Positions 1 to 5,462 of a stretch of 5,749 bases of DNA are shown in pieces. Made by a program: the position numbers and the translations under genes. The first letter of the stretch is position 1. Every line of letters begins with the position of its first letter. Source of the DNA: Marinosulfonomonas sp. PRT-SC04 (GTDB taxonomy: Bacteria > Pseudomonadota > Alphaproteobacteria > Rhodobacterales > Rhodobacteraceae); assembly GCA_001321835.1 (NCBI GenBank), contig JPUR01000293.1, positions 1 through 5,749 on the forward strand, read 5' to 3'. The notes beneath the pieces are model-generated. The model did no database searches. It worked only from the letters and a program-made list of their open reading frames with translations, and was not told the origin of the DNA.

Positions 1-153
1 CGTGCGGTGATCCTGAACAAAACACCGTCGTTCATTCTGGCGCAATTCGGCTTTACCGCTGAAAACGTCATGGAAATGATCAAGGCTGACGGCAACACCG
101 TCACCATCACCACCGACAAGCGTTACGCGACCTCGTTTGTGCTGAACGTCTGA
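1..153 (+). pseudogene. Upstream fragment of ABC transporter substrate-binding protein (family 5), cut by the window edge and ending at a frameshift-induced TGA
   Basis: Frame 1 is open from the first base and encodes about 50 residues before TGA at 151-153. It reads as the middle of lobe I of a SBP_bac_5 protein, with a segment like FGFTAENVMEMIKADGNTV followed by a beta-strand pattern ending in SFVLNV. The sequence that should follow, a TATIGGIVDKEVV-type segment, is present immediately downstream but in another frame. This is therefore the 5' part of the same gene as the open frame at 192-1232. Family members are about 500-530 residues long, so roughly 110-120 residues, including the secretion signal, lie left of the window. 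I call it a fragment because it ends in mid-domain. A sequencing error is an equally good explanation, in which case it is simply part of an intact gene. Confidence 0.8.
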
Positions 154-156
154 CAG
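148..156 (+). other. Frameshift site in the substrate-binding protein gene
   Basis: The frame ...AAC GTC TGA stops here. Reading from base 150 in the -1 frame gives CTG ACA GCC ACC ATC, so the continuous protein would read LNV-LTATIGGIVDKEVV. Restoring one base, for example GTC CTG instead of GTC TG, rejoins the two halves with no residue lost. No X-XXY-YYZ slippery heptamer is visible, so programmed slippage is unlikely. A one-base deletion or a base-calling error fits best. Confidence 0.8.
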
Positions 157-191
157 CCACCATCGGCGGCATTGTCGACAAAGAAGTCGTC

Positions 192-1232
192 ATGGCCAAC
201 GAAGTTGATGGCGATATGGGCAATGTTTGGCTGAAAACCAACACCGCTGGTTCTGGCGCTTATTCGCTGGTCAGCTGGAAGCCAAATGAATCTGTGACCC
301 TGAAATCAAACCCTGATTTCTATCTGGGTGCCCCTGCCATGGAGCGCGTTGTTGTGCGTCACGTTCAAGAAAGCTCGACCCAGCGTTTGATGCTGGAACG
401 TGGCGATATTGATGTTGCCCGCAACCTGAACCCTGATGATGTCACCGGTATCACTGGCAAAGACGGCATCACCATTGACAGCGAGCTGCGCGGACGCTTG
501 ATGTATATCTCGCTGAACCAAAAGCACGCTGTTTTGTCCAAGCCAAAAGTCATCGAAGCGATCAAATATCTGGTTGATTATGAAGGCATGCAAAACAGCT
601 TTCTTAAAGGTCAGTATGTGATTCACCAGAATTTCTTGCCTGCCACATATTTGGGTGCTGTGAATGAAAATCCATTCACACTGAACATCGAAAAAGCCAA
701 AGCTCTGTTGGCTGAAGCCGGTGTTGAAGGTCTGGAAATCGAAGTTGGCGTGCGCGAAGCACAAGAGCGTATCGAGATCGCCCAGTCCTTGCAAAACACC
801 TTTACACAGGCCGGTATCACCCTGAAAATCACCGTCGGCACCGCCAAGCAAATCCTTGGTCGTTACCGCGCACGTGAGCTGGATATGTATATGGGTGCTT
901 GGGGTCCAGATTACCCTGATCCACACACAAACGCCGGTACATTTGCCTATAACCCCGTCAACACCGATGAGGCCAAAGCGACTGGTCTTCTGGCATGGCG
1001 CAATGCTTGGGATACTGGCGGCTTGACTGCCAAACTGGCGGCTGCCGTTGAAGAAGGCGACCGCGATGTGCGTTCCGCAATGTATGCTGAAATTCAGGCT
1101 GAATTCCGCGACATTGCACCGTTTGCCGTTCTGTACCAAAAGATCGAACAAACAGGTCGTTCCACCAACGTTCAAAACTTGAGCCTTGGCGGCGCGATCA
1201 CGGCTGTGTCTTACTGGAAAGTCACCAAATAA
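192..1232 (+). CDS. ABC transporter periplasmic substrate-binding protein, family 5 (peptide/nickel class), C-terminal part after a frameshift
   Basis: This is the ligand-binding component of the importer encoded downstream; it would capture the substrate in the periplasm and deliver it to the permease pair. The 346-residue frame shows SBP_bac_5 hallmarks: NVWLKTNTAGSGAYSLVSW near the start, then a stretch ending STQRLMLERGDIDVA with the family's GxIDVA pattern, and a C-terminal GAWGPDYPDPHT motif. The protein ends ...AVSYWKVTK. Homology runs back in this frame to about base 150, so ATG 192 is an internal methionine and not the real start; it has only a weak AAGAAG upstream and no signal peptide. 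The upstream part of the gene is in frame 1 (1-153), separated by a one-base frameshift. The stop at 1230-1232 directly abuts the next ATG. If the shift is real, the protein would be non-functional; if it is an error, the gene is intact. Substrate specificity is unknown. Confidence 0.85.
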   Translation: MANEVDGDMGNVWLKTNTAGSGAYSLVSWKPNESVTLKSNPDFYLGAPAMERVVVRHVQESSTQRLMLERGDIDVARNLNPDDVTGITGKDGITIDSELRGRLMYISLNQKHAVLSKPKVIEAIKYLVDYEGMQNSFLKGQYVIHQNFLPATYLGAVNENPFTLNIEKAKALLAEAGVEGLEIEVGVREAQERIEIAQSLQNTFTQAGITLKITVGTAKQILGRYRARELDMYMGAWGPDYPDPHTNAGTFAYNPVNTDEAKATGLLAWRNAWDTGGLTAKLAAAVEEGDRDVRSAMYAEIQAEFRDIAPFAVLYQKIEQTGRSTNVQNLSLGGAITAVSYWKVTK

Positions 1233-2294
1233 ATGGCGCTGGTTAAAAATAACGGACGGGGGCGGCGCTGGTCGCCCCTTTCCTCGCCCGCGCTGGTCCT
1301 GACGGTAAAAACCCTCGGATCAATCATCATCACCATGCTGGGTCTGGCATTTATCACCTTCATAATCGGACGGGTCATGCCGATTGATCCGGTGTTGTCG
1401 ATCGTCGGCGAGCAGGCGTCAAAATCCACCTATGACGATGCCTATATCGCGCTGGGTTTAGACAAACCGATCCTCGTTCAATTCTCAATCTATATCTGGG
1501 ACGTTATGCACGGTGACTTTGGCACCTCGTTGCTGACCGCCCGCTCTGTTGCTGATGACCTTATTCGGGTCTTCCCCGCCACGCTGGAGTTGGCCACACT
1601 CGGCACCATTATGGGGGTCACGCTTGGCGTGCCGCTCGGGGTTATGGCCGCCGTTCACAAAGGCTCTTGGTTTGACCAACTCGCCCGTGTTGTGGCGCTG
1701 GTTGGCTACTCAATGCCGATTTTCTGGCTCGGCCTGATGGGGCTTATGGTATTTTACGGCATGCTTGGCTGGGTCGGAGGACCAGGCCGCGTTGACACTT
1801 TCTATGCCGATATCGTGCCCTCTGTCACCGGCATGATCCTGCTGGATTCAATCATCGCTGGCAACTGGGATGTGTTCTGGAACGCAGTAAGCCATATCAT
1901 CCTGCCCGCCACCATCCTTGGCTACTACTCAATGGCCTATATCAGCCGGATGACTCGCTCGTTTATGTTGGAGCAAATGAGCGCCGAATACATCACCACA
2001 GCCCGCGTAAAAGGGCTGCCAGAGCGCATCGTAATCTGGGGCCATGCCTTCAAGAATATCCTCGTGCAACTGGTCACCGTGATCGCGCTGAGCTACGCTA
2101 ATCTACTAGAAGGCTCGGTTCTGACCGAGATCATCTTCTCGTGGCCCGGCATTGGTTCTTATATCACCACCGCCTTGTTGTCGGCTGATATGAACGCCGT
2201 TCTGGGTGGGACCATCGTGGTTGGCCTGGTCTTTGTGCTGCTAAATATTTTCTCGGACCTTTTGTACCGCGTCTTTGATCCGAGGGCAAAATAA
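1233..2294 (+). CDS. ABC transporter permease, DppB-like (peptide/nickel class)
   Basis: This is the first of two inner-membrane subunits forming the translocation channel. The 353-residue length is close to DppB/OppB-type permeases. A charged N-terminus precedes TM1 (about residues 26-48). A periplasmic segment follows with the family pattern LGLDKPILVQF (about 74-84) and HGDFGTSL (about 93-100). Hydrophobic helices follow at about 112-142, 152-178, 222-240, 273-290 and 320-343. GYSMPIFWLG (158-167) is characteristic. The cytoplasmic EAA loop that docks on the ATPase is EYITTARVKGLPERIVIWGH (252-271). A downstream EIIFSWPGIG segment and the RVFDPRAK ending are typical. The start ATG abuts the stop of the binding-protein gene (0 nt), with GGAAAG at 1216-1221 as a plausible ribosome-binding site. 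The stop overlaps the next start by one base. It presumably pairs with the DppC-like subunit encoded next. Confidence 0.95.
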   Translation: MALVKNNGRGRRWSPLSSPALVLTVKTLGSIIITMLGLAFITFIIGRVMPIDPVLSIVGEQASKSTYDDAYIALGLDKPILVQFSIYIWDVMHGDFGTSLLTARSVADDLIRVFPATLELATLGTIMGVTLGVPLGVMAAVHKGSWFDQLARVVALVGYSMPIFWLGLMGLMVFYGMLGWVGGPGRVDTFYADIVPSVTGMILLDSIIAGNWDVFWNAVSHIILPATILGYYSMAYISRMTRSFMLEQMSAEYITTARVKGLPERIVIWGHAFKNILVQLVTVIALSYANLLEGSVLTEIIFSWPGIGSYITTALLSADMNAVLGGTIVVGLVFVLLNIFSDLLYRVFDPRAK

Positions 2295-3220
2295 TGGACA
2301 CCAATATGCAAAAAGAAACCCTGCGTGAATGGTTAATGACCGACACGCCAACCTCGCGCCGCCATGCGCGCTATGCGGCCGCCTATTCGGGCTGGCTGAC
2401 ATTAAAGTCCAACACTATGGCGATGATCGGCCTCGGCATTTTGGTGGTGCTGGTCGGGATGGCAATCTTTGCCCCGCTGCTGGCCCCACATGATCCGTTC
2501 GTGCAAAATCTGGCAGGCCGCTTGCAACCACTTGGTGCCGAAGGGCATCTGCTTGGCACCGACAGCTTAGGCCGTGATCTGATGAGCCGGGTGATATATG
2601 GCTCGCGCATCACACTATATATCGTCGCAATGGTGGCGATGATTGCACCGATTGTCGGCCTGCTGGTCGGCACGGTGGCGGGCTATACTGGCGGTATCGT
2701 TGATGCAGTCTTGATGCGCATAACCGATATTTTCCTCGCCTTTCCTCGGCTGATTTTGGCACTGGCCTTTGTCGCCGCCCTTGGCGCTGGCATTGAAAAC
2801 GCGGTGCTGGCGATTTCACTCACCGCATGGCCGCCTTATGCGCGGATTGCCCGCGCCGAAACCCTGACCATTCGCAATTCCGACTATATTGCTGCGGTCA
2901 AACTGCAGGGTGCAGGTGCTATGCGGATCATCACCAAACACATCTGGCCGCTGTGCATCTCGTCTTTGATCGTGCGGGTCACGCTTGATATGGCGGGGGT
3001 TATTCTGGCCGCTGCTGGTCTGGGCTTCCTTGGCCTTGGCGCTCAACCTCCCTCGCCTGAATGGGGTGCAATGATTTCCGAAGGCCGTCGTTTCATTCTG
3101 GATCACTGGTGGGTTGCCACCATTCCGGGCTTGGCGATTTTCATGGTTTCTCTCGGATTTAACCTGCTGGGCGATGGGTTGCGCGATGTGCTGGACCCCA
3201 AAGAAGGAGGCCACTCATGA
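2294..3220 (+). CDS. ABC transporter permease, DppC-like (peptide/nickel class)
   Basis: This is the second inner-membrane channel subunit, 308 residues, a normal length for DppC/OppC. After a cytoplasmic N-terminus comes TM1 (about residues 42-63) with the APLLAPHDP motif (60-68). Then comes the diagnostic GTDSLGRDLMSRVIYGSR (88-105). Further helices lie at about 108-131, 148-176, 226-248 and 275-294. The EAA-type ATPase-contact loop is DYIAAVKLQGAGAMRIITKH (197-216). GLGAQPPSPEWG (247-258) and LGDGLRDVLDP (292-302) close the protein in the usual way. ATG 2294 overlaps the previous TAA by one base (TAATG), and GAGGG at 2282-2286 sits 7 nt upstream, which supports this start over the downstream ATGs. 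The stop overlaps the next gene by 4 nt (ATGA). Confidence 0.95.
   Translation: MDTNMQKETLREWLMTDTPTSRRHARYAAAYSGWLTLKSNTMAMIGLGILVVLVGMAIFAPLLAPHDPFVQNLAGRLQPLGAEGHLLGTDSLGRDLMSRVIYGSRITLYIVAMVAMIAPIVGLLVGTVAGYTGGIVDAVLMRITDIFLAFPRLILALAFVAALGAGIENAVLAISLTAWPPYARIARAETLTIRNSDYIAAVKLQGAGAMRIITKHIWPLCISSLIVRVTLDMAGVILAAAGLGFLGLGAQPPSPEWGAMISEGRRFILDHWWVATIPGLAIFMVSLGFNLLGDGLRDVLDPKEGGHS
3204..3210 (+). promoter_or_regulatory. Strong Shine-Dalgarno site for the first ATPase gene, inside the DppC-like coding region
   Basis: AAGGAGG is a full match to the anti-Shine-Dalgarno complement, 6 nt before ATG 3217. It fixes the start of the ATPase and lies within the last codons of the permease gene (Lys-Glu-Gly-Gly). 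Ribosomes can therefore reload at the ATGA overlap. It is the strongest ribosome-binding site seen in the operon. Confidence 0.8.
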
Positions 3221-4074
3221 CCACACTCCTAGACATTGAAAACCTGCGTGTCACCTTCCCGACCCGCCAAGGCGAATTTGAAGCGGTGCGCGGCATTTCC
3301 TTCACATTGGGTCAGGAACGGCTCGGGATTGTTGGCGAAAGTGGTTCGGGTAAATCCCTGACCGGGCGCGCGATTTTGCGCTTGATCCGCAAACCCGGAC
3401 GGGTTGATGCCGATAAAATGGAGCTGAATGGCCGCGATCTGCTTTCGATGACTGAAAAGCAGATGCAGGGCGTGCGGGGCCAAGAAATTTCGATGGTCAT
3501 GCAAGACCCTAAATTCTCGCTTAATCCGGTGATGAAAATCGGCAAGCAGATCATGGAAATTTACCGTTTTCACACCGGCGCCAGCAAAAAAGCCGCCTAT
3601 GCCAAGGCGGTTGAAATGCTGGAAGCGGTGTCGATCCGTGACGCAGATCGGGTGATGAAATCCTACCCGCACGAGATGTCGGGCGGCATGGGGCAACGCA
3701 TCATGATTGCGATGATGTTGGTGACGGAACCAAAGATCCTGATCGCTGATGAGCCAACCTCGGCGTTGGATGTATCGGTGCAAACCCAAGTGCTGTCGAT
3801 CATTGACAGACTGGTGCGCGAACGTGGCATGGGGCTGATTTTCATCAGTCACGATCTGAACTTGGTCTCGACCTTTTGCGACCGGGTTTTAATCATGTAC
3901 GCGGGCCGCATCGTCGAGGTGCTGGACGCTGATAAATTACACGATGCCAAACACCCCTACACCCGTGGGCTGCTTGGCTCATTGCCGCGGATTGATGATC
4001 CAAAACCGCGGCTAGAAGTCTTGAAACGCGACGCCGCATGGCGTGATGCCCCCAGTGTGAGTGGTCGGATATGA
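3217..4074 (+). CDS. ABC transporter ATP-binding protein, DppD-like (peptide/nickel class)
   Basis: This is one of the two cytoplasmic nucleotide-binding subunits that power the importer. All catalytic motifs are present: Walker A GESGSGKS (residues 40-47), Q-loop MVMQDP with Gln96, signature MSGGMGQR (154-161), Walker B ILIADE (174-179), D-loop SALD (182-185) and switch His212 in FISHD. The C-terminal oligopeptide-transporter motif HPYTRGLL (246-253) assigns it to the peptide/nickel class. At 285 residues it is shorter than classical DppD/OppD (about 325-330). It ends soon after LPRIDDPKPRLEVLKRD and lacks the C-terminal cysteine cluster that many classical members carry. The signature has Gly where Arg is usual (GGMGQR for GGMRQR). 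The start overlaps the permease stop (ATGA) and the stop overlaps the second ATPase start (ATGA), so the two ATPases are probably made in matched amounts as a heterodimer. Confidence 0.95.
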   Translation: MTTLLDIENLRVTFPTRQGEFEAVRGISFTLGQERLGIVGESGSGKSLTGRAILRLIRKPGRVDADKMELNGRDLLSMTEKQMQGVRGQEISMVMQDPKFSLNPVMKIGKQIMEIYRFHTGASKKAAYAKAVEMLEAVSIRDADRVMKSYPHEMSGGMGQRIMIAMMLVTEPKILIADEPTSALDVSVQTQVLSIIDRLVRERGMGLIFISHDLNLVSTFCDRVLIMYAGRIVEVLDADKLHDAKHPYTRGLLGSLPRIDDPKPRLEVLKRDAAWRDAPSVSGRI

Positions 4075-4841
4075 GCCAGATTGATATTGCAAACCTGAAC
4101 GTCTGGTTTGGCGAACACGATGATCGGGTCGATGCCGTAAAGGGCGCGACATTCAACGTTCCATCCGGGTCCAGCTTTGGTCTGGTTGGCGAAAGTGGCT
4201 CGGGCAAATCCACCATTTTGCGCGCCATCATGGGGCTGGTGCCAACCTGGACCGGCAACATGAAAATCGGCGATCAGGAACTGGGGAAAAAGCGCCCCAA
4301 GACCTTTTACAAAGACGTGCAGATGGTGTTCCAAGACCCATACGCCTCGCTGCATCCGCGCCATTCTGTGGATCAGGTTCTGGGCGAAACCCTGTCACTG
4401 CACGGCTTTAAGGACATCGACAACCGGATCATCAAACTGCTGGATGATGTCGGGCTTGGCACTGCATTTCGGTTTCGCTATCCGCACCAATTGTCTGGCG
4501 GCCAACGTCAGCGGGTGGCTATTGCGCGGGCGCTGGCACCAGAGCCAACCGTGCTGTTGCTGGACGAGCCGACCTCGGCGCTGGATGTCTCTGTGCAGGC
4601 CGAAGTGCTGAACCTGCTGGCCGATCTGCGCGAGGAGCACAAGCTGACCTACCTGATGGTCAGCCACAATCTGGCTGTGGTCTCGCATATGTGTGACGCC
4701 ACCGCCGTGATGCAAAATGGCGAGATCGTCGAGATTTTGACAGTTGAGGATATGCGGGCGATGACCCCGAAACATCCCTACACCAAACACCTGCTAGATT
4801 CGTCTTTTGGCTATAAACCAGACGCCGAACAATCGAGCTAA
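4071..4841 (+). CDS. ABC transporter ATP-binding protein, DppF-like (peptide/nickel class)
   Basis: This is the second nucleotide-binding subunit and the last gene of the operon. Motifs are complete: Walker A GESGSGKS (residues 40-47), Q-loop MVFQDPYASLHPR with Gln88, canonical signature LSGGQRQR (141-148), Walker B VLLLDE (161-166), D-loop SALD (169-172) and His199 in VSHN. HPYTKHLL (235-242) is the class-specific C-terminal motif. At 256 residues it is on the short side for DppF/OppF (often above 300), because the C-terminal extension is minimal. It starts at an ATGA overlap with the first ATPase. No good Shine-Dalgarno site is visible, so expression probably depends on translational coupling. 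It is followed 7 nt later by an intrinsic terminator. Confidence 0.95.
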   Translation: MSQIDIANLNVWFGEHDDRVDAVKGATFNVPSGSSFGLVGESGSGKSTILRAIMGLVPTWTGNMKIGDQELGKKRPKTFYKDVQMVFQDPYASLHPRHSVDQVLGETLSLHGFKDIDNRIIKLLDDVGLGTAFRFRYPHQLSGGQRQRVAIARALAPEPTVLLLDEPTSALDVSVQAEVLNLLADLREEHKLTYLMVSHNLAVVSHMCDATAVMQNGEIVEILTVEDMRAMTPKHPYTKHLLDSSFGYKPDAEQSS

Positions 4842-4848
4842 CGATCCT

Positions 4849-4878
4849 AAAAAGGCGCGGTTAAAACTGCGCCTTTTT
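4849..4878 (+). terminator. Intrinsic terminator of the ABC transporter operon
   Basis: A perfect 10-bp inverted repeat, AAAAAGGCGC (4849-4858) and GCGCCTTTTT (4869-4878), surrounds a 10-nt loop. The GC-rich upper stem is followed by a T-tract. It starts 7 nt after the last stop codon of the operon. The A-tract on the left side makes it potentially bidirectional. Confidence 0.92.
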
Positions 4879-4880
4879 AC

Positions 4881-5002
4881 GGCCCCTGTCGCGCTTTAGT
4901 GATCGTTTAAGCGGCAGCATTTTCAAAAACCAATGGATCTTTCCAGCCGAATGCCAAATGCCTTTGACGCGGATTATAAAAACCATTTATGAATTTCGCA
5001 GC
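4881..5002 (-). mobile_element. Remnant of the right end of an IS3-family insertion sequence
   Basis: The segment combines the C-terminal codons of an IS3-type transposase (4907-5002, - strand) with a short terminal stretch, CCTGTCGCGCTTTAGTG (4885-4901). That stretch resembles, from memory, the outer inverted repeat that IS3-group elements place just after their transposase stop. No matching inverted copy is visible in 5003-5275, so the element is truncated and cannot move. It sits directly behind the operon terminator. The boundary at 4881 is an inference. Confidence 0.5.
4907..5002 (-). pseudogene. IS3-family transposase (OrfB), C-terminal fragment
   Basis: The - strand reads AKFINGFYNPRQRH, then LAFGWKDPLVFENAAA and TAA (4907-4909). 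This matches the well-known end of IS3-family DDE transposases, where FYN-x-x-R-x-H is followed by LG-x-x-SP-x-x-FE. Only about 31 codons are recognisable. Upstream the frame degenerates and meets a stop at 5030-5032, and nothing like the DDE catalytic core is seen. The fragment is too short to function. Confidence 0.6.
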
Positions 5003-5275
5003 ACGGCCAGCCCATAGGCGACGGTTTGCTTAAAAACCATGACGCATGCCAACGCATTTGCACGACCTTCCGCCTTGTCCAACACAACAGGCTGTTGCGC
5101 AGCAATGCACGATGGCAAAGAAGCGCATCGACCGCTTGTTTTCAATCCGTGCGATGTGGCGTTGCAGGTGCATTTACCCCAGTGTTTCTAAACTTGGCTG
5201 AAACCGCCTCTGAGCAAAAGAGCTGGCGAAGACAAGGGCTGGCGAGCGGATCAAACATGTAAAAAAGGGGGTAGA
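5003..5275. other. Intergenic stretch with no recognisable gene
   Basis: About 270 nt between the insertion-sequence remnant and the tRNA. A + strand open frame of 78 codons (5026-5262) and a - strand frame open from 5187 to its stop at 4987-4989 (66 codons, no good start signal) both exist. Neither resembles a protein family I know, has a convincing ribosome-binding site, or shows ordinary composition (both are rich in Cys, Arg, Ser or Ala). I see no hairpin or direct repeat. It may be decayed sequence linked to the insertion event. An A-tract at 5261-5266 gives a T-run on the - strand just beyond the tRNA 3' end. Confidence 0.6.
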
Positions 5276-5351
<76 letters not shown>

Positions 5352-5364
5352 GTATCTGCCTGCG

Positions 5365-5393
5365 TGATAACGCGGTTTGTGAGGGGGGCACAA
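5365..5393 (-). promoter_or_regulatory. Candidate promoter of tRNA-Val
   Basis: On the - strand, TTGTGC (5388-5393) and TTATCA (5365-5370) are separated by 17 nt. The -10-like box ends 13 nt before the mature tRNA 5' end, a suitable distance for a short leader. The -35-like box keeps TTG, but the -10-like box matches consensus poorly. This is a positional suggestion only. Confidence 0.25.
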
Positions 5394-5402
5394 GCCCCTT
5401 TT
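5385..5402 (+). terminator. Small GC-rich hairpin followed by TTTT, possible weak + strand terminator
   Basis: GGGGC (5385-5389) pairs with GCCCC (5394-5398) around a 4-nt ACAA loop, and TTTT follows at 5399-5402. No + strand gene needs it, although it could stop read-through toward the convergent HU-like gene. It overlaps the -35-like box of the tRNA-Val promoter candidate, so it may equally be chance. Confidence 0.3.
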
Positions 5403-5410
5403 AAAGAAAA

Positions 5411-5434
5411 AACGCGCTACTTTCGAAGCGCGTT
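5411..5434 (-). terminator. Intrinsic terminator of the HU-family gene
   Basis: A perfect 8-bp stem, AACGCGCT (5411-5418) and AGCGCGTT (5427-5434), has an 8-nt loop. On the - strand it is followed by a T-rich tail (complement of 5404-5412), 28 nt past the stop of the HU-like gene. On the + strand the tail is CATTTTTTT, so the hairpin can work in both directions. Confidence 0.88.
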
Positions 5435-5462
5435 CATTTTTTTCATCTTTCGCCGAAAATAG

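Noticed and set aside
145..156. Programmed ribosomal frameshift at the TGA
   Set aside because: A -1 shift is needed, but no X-XXY-YYZ slippery heptamer is present, and this family is not known for recoding. A one-base deletion or sequencing error is simpler.
192..194. ATG 192 as the true start of the substrate-binding protein
   Set aside because: Family homology extends upstream in the same frame to base 150 and then in frame 1 to the window edge. There is no signal peptide after this ATG and only a weak upstream purine stretch.
306..1175. Long - strand open frame of 289 codons
   Set aside because: It lies entirely opposite the substrate-binding protein gene, whose family motifs are clear. 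Its translation is Phe/Gln/His-rich with no recognisable domain, as expected of an antisense shadow.
3229..3852. - strand open frame of 207 codons
   Set aside because: It lies opposite the first ATPase with all its catalytic motifs. The His/Arg-rich translation is typical of an antisense shadow frame.
5026..5262. + strand open frame of 78 codons
   Set aside because: No ribosome-binding site, no known domain, and Arg/Ser/Cys-rich composition. It overlaps open frames on the other strand, so I leave it as unassigned sequence and not a gene.
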